Assembly (NCBI GenBank): GCA_002337145.1
Contig: DDFK01000002.1
Span: forward strand, 806,001 to 870,000
DNA from: Chitinophagaceae bacterium UBA1930
GTDB taxonomy: Bacteria > Bacteroidota > Bacteroidia > Chitinophagales > Chitinophagaceae
Direction of reading: 5' to 3'
Length of the DNA stretch: 64,000 nt
The notes below the pieces were generated by a model. The model was not told the DNA's origin. It did not search any database and was given only the letters and a program-made list of their open reading frames with translations. How positions within the stretch are numbered: the first letter of the stretch is position 1; each line of letters starts with the position of its first letter. The position numbers and the translations under genes are program-made. Below, piece after piece: positions 1 to 8,433 of the stretch.

Positions 1-30
1 GCGATGGTATAATGTCAATAGTGGGCATGT

Positions 31-2904
31 TTACAATGGTATATCCCTGCTTATTTTATTGAGCTGCAATTTTTGGATGTCAATTGAAAAAGAGACTGTT
101 TTCCAGAAACGCTTTTCACCTAAAGTGGATTTAAAGTAATCGCCATATACTTTGCTGTACAGTATGGGCACGTAAATATTGATGAGTGAGTGCAGTATGG
201 GCAGCTGTAAGCCTGCATCGTACAGGAACCTGCCGCTTGCGGGATTGTCTTTCCATGCTTCTGCATAGGTACCGATGTCCACAAAAAACTTCAACGGTAT
301 TTTTATCGGCAGTACATTCAGTATGTTTATTTTATCTGGAATGTTGCCACTAAAATTCATGGCCATCAGCCAGTCATCGGTCTTACCAATTTTGTTGTTC
401 AATAAGTCTGTCCTTACTTTAAAGAAGCCGTCACGTTGCATAATCTGCTGGCTTTGCCAACCTTCAAATTCGTTCCTGCCAATAAAGTAGCCGCTATAGG
501 TATAATCTTCTTGACCCTTTGCCCCACTCATGTTTAAATGGTAACGGTCGGTTTCATATTGCTTGATAAAGGTCTTGCTACTGGTATAAAAAAATTTGCC
601 AGCAAACAGTCTTGCATCAATGCCGCCTTTGCCGTTTCCGTAATTAAAGAAGTAGTTGCCCGTAAAACCTGCACGCACAAAGTATTTACCTTGATCAACG
701 GTTAAGTTGAACTCGTAAGGGTATAAGGCACGGTTGTCTATAGAGGAGACCTTCAATTGTGTAACGGTTGTGTTCACAGGCGATTTGCTTACAATATCCA
801 TTGTGCCTGTTGGTGTAACCACGGTATTGAAGTTCAAAGCATCTTCTGTTAAAAAGAAACTCCTTAGCTGGAATACATAACGTTGGGTTGAGCGTATATC
901 TTTATTGTACAACGTATATTTTATGGAAGGTACAAGGCGTGTAAGGTTCTGGTAAACTTTGGCAGCATTACTGGGTTTGAAATCATCAATGGTATATTTT
1001 GCCACGCTACCCGATATCTCCAACCATGACCCCTTTGTGTACGTGTTATAAGAAGCCCTGCCAAACACATTCAGTTGCTTGCTTCCTGTTGCGTACATGG
1101 GAGCAACAAAAAACTGGAAGCGGTTCAATGGTAACTGGTAGTTGTGAACAACCGCACCAATCATCAGTTTGTCGTAATGGTTTGCACCAATCATTGGTGC
1201 AATGCCAATGTAGTTGTATTTATCCGTATCCTTTAAGGAGAAGAAGCCCACCAGTTTGGTTTTTCTTGGTTGGCTGTATGCTGTTGTAAGGGAGCCTGTG
1301 GTATCTAATTTCTTATAATTTGCTTCAATGGATTGACCACTCGCTGTTTCCATGCTTTTCCTGAAATCTTCCGGGTAGGGATGCTTGAACTGCCATTGCC
1401 TGTAATAGGCTTTCATGCTTGTATCAAACTTACTGGTACCTAATTGCTGTTCCAGTTGCTGCATCCACCTGCTTCCTTTTACATACACAACCAAAGGGTA
1501 GTTCATTTTACTGTATGCTTCGGATGTTGTGTTCAAAGGCTGGTCTTTATGCAGCTTTGCTACAGTTTCCAATAGTAATGCTTCTTCGTCGGCAGGCAGT
1601 TTGTTGGCAATGCCTTTCATCGTGTTTGCAGTACTGTATTTTTCTTTTTCGTACCTGTTTTGGTAATAGGTGTTCATGCCTTCGTCCATCCAGGCATAGT
1701 CGCGTTCATTGCTTGCCAATGCACCATAGAACCAGTTGTGACCAATTTCATGTACAATGGTGCCATCTAGGCCCTTGCCGCCGCTTTCGGTGGTAATCAA
1801 TGTAATGGTCGGGTATTCCATGCCACCACTATTTTCATTGGCACTGCCGCTTACAACGGTTGCAATGCTGTATGGGTAATCGCCTATCCAGTTGGAATAT
1901 TTTTTCAGACCATCTTTTGCGTAAGCAATGCTCTGTTTCCAATTGGCAACCATATTGGGATAGTAAAAGGAGAACACATCCACTGTTTTTGTTGCCAATG
2001 CAACTGTGTCGTGTTGTACAAGAAACAGTTTATCTGCAAACCATGCAAAGTCGTGCACATTGTTTTGCTGGTAGTGCCAGGTCTTTAATTCGGAAGCTGA
2101 TTTTTTCGATACTGTTTTTACTTTTTTGTACATGGTTTTTGAACCAGGCAGTAATTGGTGCATCTGTGCATCGTAGTACTTATAGTTGTCTTGTTTTTTG
2201 GGATCTTGCTTACCGAGGGCTTTTAGTTTTTCCAGTTGCTGTTTGTCCTGCAATTGGCCTGTTGCTGCAACCAGGTAATTGTCGGGCAAAGTGATCTTTA
2301 CATCAAAATTGCCAAACTCACTGTAAAATTCACCTTGGTCTATATAAGGCATTTCGTGCCAGCCCTTACTATCGTACACGGCAGGCTTGGGGTACCACTG
2401 TGTTACTTGGTATGATTGGCCAACATGCCCGCCCCTTGAAAAATTATAGGGCAACTGTACATGAAAAGGCGTAGTAATAACAATGGATTGCTGTGGTGGC
2501 AATGCCTTTGGCAATACCAGTTTGATGATGTCTATGTCTTTTGGATGCTCTTCCGTTACTGCAGTCACATTGTCCACTTTAAATTCCAACCTATTGATAT
2601 AGCCTTTGTCTTCTTCGTTGGAGAAATAGAATTTGGTGCTGCCATTTCTCAAGCTCTGTTCCGCAAAAGCAGTACGGTCGTTCTTGTAGGCATTGGGCCA
2701 TATATGGAACCAGATAAATTTCAGTGTATCGGGTGAGTTGTTGATGTAGGTTATTTTTTCAAAAGCATCCAGGCTATGGTCCTGGTCGTTTAATGTAACA
2801 TCGATATTGTAATTTACCTGCTGTTGCCAATAGCCAACCTGGCCATAAGCAGTAGTTAGCAAGAAGAAGGAAAAAAGACCCGCAATAAGATATTTCACAA
2901 ACAA
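31..2904 (-). CDS. M1 family zinc metallopeptidase (aminopeptidase N-like), exported
   Basis: Predicted zinc-dependent peptidase of 957 residues acting outside the cytoplasm. An N-terminal hydrophobic segment ending in AYGQ looks like a signal peptide. The zinc site is visible as HEIGH at about residues 385-389, followed 18 residues later by Glu408 in the sequence WMDEG, which is the HEXXH-x18-E pattern of the M1 (gluzincin) family. The 370 residues after the catalytic domain are beta-rich and unlike classical aminopeptidase N, a layout common in Bacteroidota M1 proteins of unknown substrate. The gene is the last of three minus-strand genes; the next one upstream ends 41 bases before its start. 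Function as a peptidase is well supported, the substrate is not. Confidence 0.9.
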   Translation of the reverse strand: MFVKYLIAGLFSFFLLTTAYGQVGYWQQQVNYNIDVTLNDQDHSLDAFEKITYINNSPDTLKFIWFHIWPNAYKNDRTAFAEQSLRNGSTKFYFSNEEDKGYINRLEFKVDNVTAVTEEHPKDIDIIKLVLPKALPPQQSIVITTPFHVQLPYNFSRGGHVGQSYQVTQWYPKPAVYDSKGWHEMPYIDQGEFYSEFGNFDVKITLPDNYLVAATGQLQDKQQLEKLKALGKQDPKKQDNYKYYDAQMHQLLPGSKTMYKKVKTVSKKSASELKTWHYQQNNVHDFAWFADKLFLVQHDTVALATKTVDVFSFYYPNMVANWKQSIAYAKDGLKKYSNWIGDYPYSIATVVSGSANENSGGMEYPTITLITTESGGKGLDGTIVHEIGHNWFYGALASNERDYAWMDEGMNTYYQNRYEKEKYSTANTMKGIANKLPADEEALLLETVAKLHKDQPLNTTSEAYSKMNYPLVVYVKGSRWMQQLEQQLGTSKFDTSMKAYYRQWQFKHPYPEDFRKSMETASGQSIEANYKKLDTTGSLTTAYSQPRKTKLVGFFSLKDTDKYNYIGIAPMIGANHYDKLMIGAVVHNYQLPLNRFQFFVAPMYATGSKQLNVFGRASYNTYTKGSWLEISGSVAKYTIDDFKPSNAAKVYQNLTRLVPSIKYTLYNKDIRSTQRYVFQLRSFFLTEDALNFNTVVTPTGTMDIVSKSPVNTTVTQLKVSSIDNRALYPYEFNLTVDQGKYFVRAGFTGNYFFNYGNGKGGIDARLFAGKFFYTSSKTFIKQYETDRYHLNMSGAKGQEDYTYSGYFIGRNEFEGWQSQQIMQRDGFFKVRTDLLNNKIGKTDDWLMAMNFSGNIPDKINILNVLPIKIPLKFFVDIGTYAEAWKDNPASGRFLYDAGLQLPILHSLINIYVPILYSKVYGDYFKSTLGEKRFWKTVSFSIDIQKLQLNKISRDIPL

Positions 2905-2945
2905 AAATTTGAATTGAAGATAAAAGAATTGTGGCTGACGAAAAA

Positions 2946-4367
2946 CTATTTGCCTTTGCCCGAAATAATAATACGCAATGTGTGCATCATTATCTTGAAA
3001 TCGAGTAGCAGCGATGCATTTTCTATATACATTAAATCGTATTCCATGCGTTCAATCATCTCGTCTATAGTGGATGCATAGCCAAATTGTACCATGCCCC
3101 AGGAAGTAAGGCCGGGCTTTACTTTCAGCAGGTAACGGTAATAAGGGGTCTGTTCCGAAACCTTATCAATAAAGAATTTTCTTTCAGGTCTTGGGCCCAC
3201 CAGGCTCATGTTGCCTATTATGATGTTCCATAATTGGGGCAGTTCATCCAGTCGCCATTTACGCATGAATTTTCCCCATTTGGTTATCCTTGCATCATCA
3301 TCGGCAGATAGGGCAGGGCCATCTTTTTCCGCATCAATGAACATGCTCCTGAATTTATAGATGGCAAAGGGCTTGCCCTTTAACCCAATCCTTTCCTGTG
3401 AGTAAAAAATATTGCCAGGCGATGAGAGCCAGGTCCTGATGGCAATGAACACCAATAAGGGGCTCAGCACTGTCAATGCCGTTACGGAAAAAGCCACATC
3501 AATTACCCGTTTAATGTTCTGTTGCCAAAGCGGCAACAGCGAGTTTTGTATGTCGATCAACGTGGCACCAAACACATTGCTTGTCTTTACGGAACCAGAA
3601 AGTATGTCTAATGTATTGGGTGCAATCTTTATGTCCACATCCTGTTCCATTAACTGGTTCACCAACTGCTCGGTTATGTTTTTTTCGTCATTGTCTAATG
3701 CAATAATTACCTGCTCTATCCGCTTTGCTGCAATAATGTTATTTAGGTTGTTTAGGTTACCAAGGTTGGGTAGCAACTTGTTCAACCCATTCTTTGTACT
3801 GCCATCTGCAGGTATATAACCAATGGTTTTGGAACCCAGGTAAATAAAGTTTTTGCTTACTTCCTTATACACTTTTAAAGCTATGGATCCGTTGCCTATT
3901 ATCAATGAATGGAAAACCATCCTGCCTTTTTGCAAATCGTTTTTTGCCTTGTACAACAAACATATCCTGCCAATAAAAACCAGGGCAAACTGCATGAACC
4001 ATAAGGAGAAGAATACCTTGTAGAAATAAACATAATTGTCCTTACTGTCATTAACAAGCATCAAAAAAAAGATAATCAACGAGCCAATCAATGAAACAAT
4101 AAAACTGTTGGTCAATTCATTCAACCTCGATTTTCCGTACAACGATAAAGAGTAGCTGCCAGAGAGTGAGTACAGTATTACCCAGCCAATAGGCACGGCA
4201 ATAACGGTGTCAATAAAAAAATGGTTCTGGTAAATCAGTCCATCAAATTCAACACCACCTTCATGCAGCAGCACCCGCCTATATAAGGAAAAGAGGCACC
4301 AACCAATTACCGAAGCAACATAGTCACTAACGCCATACCAAAAAATATGCAGCCGCTTATTGTTCAT
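2946..4367 (-). CDS. Exopolysaccharide polyprenyl glycosylphosphotransferase (WcaJ/WbaP type)
   Basis: Membrane enzyme of 473 residues that would transfer a sugar-1-phosphate from a nucleotide sugar to undecaprenyl phosphate, the first step of capsule, exopolysaccharide or O-unit assembly. The N-terminal half has about four or five hydrophobic segments and a CoA-binding-like middle region. The C-terminal half carries the bacterial sugar transferase signature: KRVIDV at the last membrane segment, then IFYSQERIG, IYKFRSM, WRLDELPQLWNI and LVGPRPE. It starts 5 bases after the stop of the Gfo/Idh/MocA oxidoreductase gene, so the two are very likely one transcript, which fits joint use in surface polysaccharide synthesis. 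The sugar specificity cannot be read from the sequence. Confidence 0.93.
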   Translation of the reverse strand: MNNKRLHIFWYGVSDYVASVIGWCLFSLYRRVLLHEGGVEFDGLIYQNHFFIDTVIAVPIGWVILYSLSGSYSLSLYGKSRLNELTNSFIVSLIGSLIIFFLMLVNDSKDNYVYFYKVFFSLWFMQFALVFIGRICLLYKAKNDLQKGRMVFHSLIIGNGSIALKVYKEVSKNFIYLGSKTIGYIPADGSTKNGLNKLLPNLGNLNNLNNIIAAKRIEQVIIALDNDEKNITEQLVNQLMEQDVDIKIAPNTLDILSGSVKTSNVFGATLIDIQNSLLPLWQQNIKRVIDVAFSVTALTVLSPLLVFIAIRTWLSSPGNIFYSQERIGLKGKPFAIYKFRSMFIDAEKDGPALSADDDARITKWGKFMRKWRLDELPQLWNIIIGNMSLVGPRPERKFFIDKVSEQTPYYRYLLKVKPGLTSWGMVQFGYASTIDEMIERMEYDLMYIENASLLLDFKIMMHTLRIIISGKGK

Positions 4368-4372
4368 GTTGC

Positions 4373-5347
4373 TTAGGCGAGTATGCTGGTGTTATTGATC
4401 TTCTCCAGAATCTTATGGGCTATTTCCATTGCCAAAAAGCCATCAATCTCGCTTACTACGGTAGGCCTGTCGTTTACAATTGCATCCACAAAAGATTGCA
4501 GTTCCAACTTAATGGCATTGGCTTCGGGAATGATGGGGTTGGAAACAGAAATGGTCTTCTTGCCATTCGGTGTTTCCAGGTCAAAAGAAAAAGAATTTTT
4601 GTCAGGCTGCTTTTGCAACTGTATGATCTCTGTTTTCTTTTCCAGAAAGTCAATGCCTATGTAGGCATCTTTCTGAAACAACCGCATCTTACGCATCTTC
4701 TTCATGCTGATGCGGCTGCTGGTCAGGTTGGCCACACAGCCGTTGTTGAATTCTATACGCACGTTGGCAATATCCGGTGTATCGGTCATAACGGCAACGC
4801 CGCTGGCAGTAATGTTCTTTACGTCGCTTTTTATCAGGCTCAATATAATGTCCAGGTCATGGATCATCAAATCCAGTATCACGCTTACTTCGGTGCCACG
4901 CGGGTTAAACTGTGCCAGGCGGTGCACTTCAATAAACATGGGGTTCAGGTTCAGGTCCTTTACGGCAAGATAGGCCGGGTTAAACCTTTCCACATGGCCT
5001 ACCTGCACTTTCACATTGGCTTCACGCACCATGTCCACCAGGTCCCTTGCCTCACCAATGGTATTGCACAAAGGCTTCTCCACAAATACATGTTTGCCCT
5101 TGCGTACCGCTTTCATGCATATTTCAAAATGCCAGTCGGTGGGCACCACCACGTCAATAATGTCACAGGCATCCATCAGTTTGTCCTCGTCCATATAACG
5201 CTTCAATCCATACTCGGCCGTAACGGCTTTGGCATTGTCGTTATTGGGGTCAAAAAAACCAACCAGTTTTACCCCTTCAATTTCTTTCCAGTTATTCAGA
5301 TGGAACTTTCCTAAATGGCCAACGCCAAACACACCAACTTTAAGCAT
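4373..5347 (-). CDS. Gfo/Idh/MocA family NAD(P)-dependent oxidoreductase
   Basis: Cytoplasmic dehydrogenase of 324 residues. A Rossmann nucleotide-binding start is seen at the very N-terminus (GVFGVGHLGKFH), followed by the family's EKPLC motif near residue 92, which contains the conserved Lys, and a C-terminal alpha/beta domain. Length is typical. Members act on sugars or nucleotide sugars. It is directly followed at 5 bases by a polyprenyl-phosphate sugar transferase, so a role in nucleotide-sugar or polysaccharide metabolism is a reasonable inference; the substrate is unknown. Confidence 0.9.
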   Translation of the reverse strand: MLKVGVFGVGHLGKFHLNNWKEIEGVKLVGFFDPNNDNAKAVTAEYGLKRYMDEDKLMDACDIIDVVVPTDWHFEICMKAVRKGKHVFVEKPLCNTIGEARDLVDMVREANVKVQVGHVERFNPAYLAVKDLNLNPMFIEVHRLAQFNPRGTEVSVILDLMIHDLDIILSLIKSDVKNITASGVAVMTDTPDIANVRIEFNNGCVANLTSSRISMKKMRKMRLFQKDAYIGIDFLEKKTEIIQLQKQPDKNSFSFDLETPNGKKTISVSNPIIPEANAIKLELQSFVDAIVNDRPTVVSEIDGFLAMEIAHKILEKINNTSILA

Positions 5348-5419
5348 AACAAACAGTTTTATAAGAAGGTCGCATCAAGGGTATATATGTAGCCAGCAGC
5401 GGTACATGGTTCAGCTTCC

Positions 5420-5439
5420 GTGGCGTCGCACCCATCAAC
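5420..5439 (+). repeat. 20-bp dispersed repeat, copy 1
   Basis: Twenty bases beginning GTGGCGTCGC are identical to positions 13848-13867. Both copies lie outside likely coding sequence, just beside gene starts or ends, so this may be a short dispersed intergenic element. The flanks also resemble each other loosely (GGTACAT / GGCACAT upstream, TAACA downstream). Confidence 0.6.
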
Positions 5440-5562
5440 TGTGTAACATAGCCCAACAACCCGTATTTTAAAAGTGCGTAAAGATAGCCATTGTAGCTAC
5501 CCGATATTGCCGGTTTGTTAGTATGTGGAAATGTTGGCTATAGGGCTTTTGTATTGGCTTTT

Positions 5563-6120
5563 TTATAGTTGCCCTTCCATTGCCAGGCCGCAAAGCATTG
5601 CTTCGTGTTGTAAAAGCCCAATGGCTATTTCCAGGTTTTTTTGTGGCAGCAAACCATTTTTGTCCAACTTTTTTTGTGCTTGGTATTGCTGTTCGGCCAG
5701 CCATCTTTTCATTTTTGCACTATTGTTTTCGGGCTGTTGGTGCATGTGCTGTATCAGTTGCAGCATGGTGGCTGCCTGTGCGTACTGTTGTAGCATAGAT
5801 TGTAGTTGCTTTTTCAGCGGGTGACAGCGGGCCAGGCACCAGTTGGCCCTTTCTTCCAATAGTTGTAGTGCGACAGCAGCCAGTCTGGATTGTTGGTTGG
5901 TGGGCTGTAGCTTTACAATGGCTGTGTAAAGGCTTAGTAATTTAACGGAGGCATGTGCAGGTAGGGGGTAGTTGCTGTTGCACATACGGCTTAATCGGCT
6001 TGGGGCCACCTGTAGGTATTGGGCCAGTGTTCGCAGGCTGATGCCCATTGCAGCAAGTACTGTTGTTGCGGGGTTAGCACCGGTAGTCATTTTTTTACGC
6101 ATGTTTGCATTTTTAGGCAT
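5563..6120 (-). CDS. Small HTH protein, putative autoregulator
   Basis: Protein of 185 residues with no recognised family. Residues about 20-55 (VLAAMGISLRTLAQYLQVAPSRLSRM) read as a Cro/C1-type helix-turn-helix; the rest is helical and rich in Gln, Ala and Leu. Upstream of the start lies a strikingly regular array of four 8-bp boxes (6147-6199), the expected kind of operator for a dimeric or tetrameric DNA-binding protein, so autoregulation is inferred. The long reading frame on the opposite strand (5525-5824) is shorter and lacks any domain-like pattern. Target genes are unknown. Confidence 0.65.
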   Translation of the reverse strand: MPKNANMRKKMTTGANPATTVLAAMGISLRTLAQYLQVAPSRLSRMCNSNYPLPAHASVKLLSLYTAIVKLQPTNQQSRLAAVALQLLEERANWCLARCHPLKKQLQSMLQQYAQAATMLQLIQHMHQQPENNSAKMKRWLAEQQYQAQKKLDKNGLLPQKNLEIAIGLLQHEAMLCGLAMEGQL

Positions 6121-6146
6121 ACTACAATAGGTGCTTGCAACAGGTT

Positions 6147-6199
6147 TAGCAACAGTTAAGGTAGCAACATTCTGTTTGTTGCTATAGTAAGTGTTGCTA
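6147..6199. promoter_or_regulatory. Operator-like array of four TAGCAACA boxes with 15-bp period
   Basis: TAGCAACA occurs at 6147-6154 and 6162-6169, and its reverse complement TGTTGCTA at 6177-6184 and 6192-6199. All four boxes are exact and start exactly 15 bp apart, with 7-bp spacers of different sequence, so the whole array has dyad symmetry around 6173. A looser match (TGCAACA) lies at 6136-6142. The array sits between the start of the HTH gene (6120) and the end of the O-antigen-ligase-like gene (6233), and is most simply the operator of the former. Confidence 0.7.
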
Positions 6200-6232
6200 A
6201 ATGTTTTTTAAAACTGCATTCTTCTGCAACAG

Positions 6233-7510
6233 TTAGGGGGTACTTTTTAAGTCAAGGTATAGTTTGCCAGCATGTTGTTTGTAGGTGGCTGTTTGTGCTG
6301 AGGGTATTTTTTCAGGCAGGTCCATCATGGTTTTTGCACAGGCTAGTGCTTTGTCCCTTTCTTGCAGGCTTATCAGGTTGTTTAATAGTAGCATCCTATT
6401 GCGGAAGCGGCAGGGCACTATGTTCACGGCCATTTGGTAATGGCTACCTGCTTCGTAAAGCTTGTTTTGTTCGGTAAGACAGTTGCCCCATAAACAGTGC
6501 AACTCATCCGTGCACAACCAATGGTGTGCTTTTTCAATGTAATGGATTGCTGCATCTGTATTGTTTTTCTGTAGATAGATTTTGCCAATCAGTTCATATA
6601 GTTGTCCGTTATCCGTAACGGTATTCCCTAACGATAAAGCCTGCTGCAATGCTTCATCTATACGCCCATTACCGAACTGTTGCTTTAGCTTTTCTATATC
6701 TTTTTCAATCAGAAAATCTTTAACACCCCTTATCGTAAAGAAGGTTATTATACTTACGTAAAGGCAGCTTGTAATAAACCTTTTGTTTTTTTTGAAAGGA
6801 TACCAACTTGCATCAGAAATAATGTAGAGCAAACAGCACAGGAATATGCAGGTATATATACCGAAACTGAATGGATAAGAAACCATTGCGGTAACCAATA
6901 TGAAAAATGCAACACCTATAAAAGGTGACTTATTGGCATTTGTACGCAACTGCCTGAAACATTCTTTTATAAAGAAAGCAGTTGCCAGTATCGCTGTAAT
7001 AAAGCCAAGAATACCGAACAATATAAATGCATGCAGCCATTCGTTGAAAACAAAGAACCCGTTGGATGCCAACAACACCTCTTTGCTGTTGTGGTGCATG
7101 TTGGAAGAAAACCATTCGGCCTGTGTGTGGTTGTACACGGTATTGAATGGTTGGTGAATACCTGCAAACCAATTATTGCCAATAATCAAAAGGTCTATCT
7201 TGTAAATGAACAAACGGCCCAATGTGGAATCCGTTTTGTAAAATAGTCCAATGCCTACACAGGCAGCAAACAATAGTATAAGTATTGCGGATAGGACTTT
7301 GTTAAGACGCCATTGTTTTGTGGCAATTTTTATTGCAGCAATAACTAGAACAATACCGATCCATACGATCCTGCTTTTCAATACTATGATAAAATAGAAA
7401 CTTATAGTAAGTAAGCCAATACAGATTGCTTTCATTGTTGCATTGGATTTATAAAGCCGCATCTGCAACAACAAAAAAACAGCAGCAATACCAAATAGGA
7501 TTGCTGCCAT
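6233..7510 (-). CDS. O-antigen ligase/polymerase-like membrane protein with C-terminal TPR region
   Basis: Polytopic membrane protein of about 425 residues. The first 250 residues contain some seven to eight hydrophobic segments and the motif KSRIVWIGI, reminiscent of the Wzy_C (O-antigen ligase/polymerase) core. The last 140 residues form degenerate tetratricopeptide repeats (LYELIGKIYLQKNNTDAAIHYIEKA). Such fusions are common in Bacteroidota. The frame can be extended to a TTG at 7540, but ATG at 7510 is preferred. Compared with usual members it lacks several membrane segments before the SRxxW motif, so it may be N-terminally truncated. Role in surface glycan assembly or protein glycosylation is inference. 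Confidence 0.7.
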   Translation of the reverse strand: MAAILFGIAAVFLLLQMRLYKSNATMKAICIGLLTISFYFIIVLKSRIVWIGIVLVIAAIKIATKQWRLNKVLSAILILLFAACVGIGLFYKTDSTLGRLFIYKIDLLIIGNNWFAGIHQPFNTVYNHTQAEWFSSNMHHNSKEVLLASNGFFVFNEWLHAFILFGILGFITAILATAFFIKECFRQLRTNANKSPFIGVAFFILVTAMVSYPFSFGIYTCIFLCCLLYIISDASWYPFKKNKRFITSCLYVSIITFFTIRGVKDFLIEKDIEKLKQQFGNGRIDEALQQALSLGNTVTDNGQLYELIGKIYLQKNNTDAAIHYIEKAHHWLCTDELHCLWGNCLTEQNKLYEAGSHYQMAVNIVPCRFRNRMLLLNNLISLQERDKALACAKTMMDLPEKIPSAQTATYKQHAGKLYLDLKSTP

Positions 7511-7619
7511 GCTTGTATTTTGGATAAGTTGGGTAAACAAATTGTTTTTACTTTAGTTGCGGTTTGTGTTTTTTGGGCAAAATTTTATAACAGGATTTAA
7601 TTGATGACTTTAATATATA

Positions 7620-8339
7620 CTATTGTTTGGTTTTGTGATAAATGCTTTCGCAGATTAGCTGTTCCCTTTTCGTTAAAGCCCTTACGTTTTCAATTCGCAT
7701 AGTTAAGCTATAATTCTGCTTATAAAAATATACCGTAAACCCCGCAATGCTTATTTCATTGGAAGGGTTATTTACACCATTTTGATTGAAAAGCGAAAGC
7801 AGCCCACCTTTACGTTGTATATAATAATGGGTGGTTAAAATGGAATCTTTGCCAAGACTGTTTTTTATTGTGCTCGTACCGAATTTAAAAAACTGCCCAT
7901 TAATGGAAGTGTCTTTTAGCGAAGCATAATAAACTTGTATGTCATTTTTTGACAAAGAATCTTTGGATGCAACCCCGCCAATCCCTTTAAGTCCAATTGG
8001 CGAGTCCTTATAGTTCCCCTTTTTGAGGATTTTAAATGTTTGCCTAAAGCTGTCTATCTGTACAAATTTCTTACTTGCAAGGTCAATTATTTGTAAGGCA
8101 GTAGTATCATAGGTCGTGGACTGTTTCTCCGTATGATCTTTCAATGAAATCTCTACATTGTTTTTCTCTTTTAAAACTAACTCAATCAACCTATCTCTAT
8201 AAAGAAAAAAGGGGGTGCTTACTTCATCAGCATGATTGTAAATAATCCTTAGCGAATAAGCACAGTTGTTGTTTTTTTGCTGCGATTTGCATGAACAGAA
8301 AATAAAAACAAAAAAAATAAGAAACTGAGCCTTATACAT
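7620..8339 (-). CDS. Putative lipoprotein of unknown function
   Basis: Protein of 239 residues. The N-terminus is a short hydrophobic signal ending FIFCSCKSQQ, which can serve as a lipobox with Cys16 or Cys18 as lipidated residue. The remainder is mostly beta-strand-like with no recognised domain. It starts 94 bases downstream of the 8434-9849 gene, with a strong hairpin terminator between them, so it probably has its own promoter. Location on the periplasmic side of a membrane is inferred from the signal only. Confidence 0.6.
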   Translation of the reverse strand: MYKAQFLIFFVFIFCSCKSQQKNNNCAYSLRIIYNHADEVSTPFFLYRDRLIELVLKEKNNVEISLKDHTEKQSTTYDTTALQIIDLASKKFVQIDSFRQTFKILKKGNYKDSPIGLKGIGGVASKDSLSKNDIQVYYASLKDTSINGQFFKFGTSTIKNSLGKDSILTTHYYIQRKGGLLSLFNQNGVNNPSNEISIAGFTVYFYKQNYSLTMRIENVRALTKREQLICESIYHKTKQ

Positions 8340-8374
8340 GGTTTTAATATTTAATCATCGAAATTTAGCAAACA

Positions 8375-8415
8375 AAAAACAACATGCGTTAAAAAGTTTT
8401 CTGCATGTTGTTTTT
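8375..8415 (-). terminator. Hairpin terminator downstream of the 8434-9849 gene
   Basis: A 13-bp perfect inverted repeat (AAAAACAACATGC at 8375-8387 against 8403-8415) with a 15-base loop. Read on the minus strand the stem is followed by a T-run, so it should stop transcription coming from the lipoprotein gene to its right; being A/T-flanked on both sides it may be bidirectional. Confidence 0.75.
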
Positions 8416-8433
8416 GTACTTTTCTATAAATGA

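Noticed and set aside
4415..5314. Plus-strand frame of 299 codons opposite the Gfo/Idh/MocA gene
   Set aside because: The minus-strand product has clear Rossmann and EKP motifs; the plus-strand translation is His/Val/Gln-rich shadow sequence.
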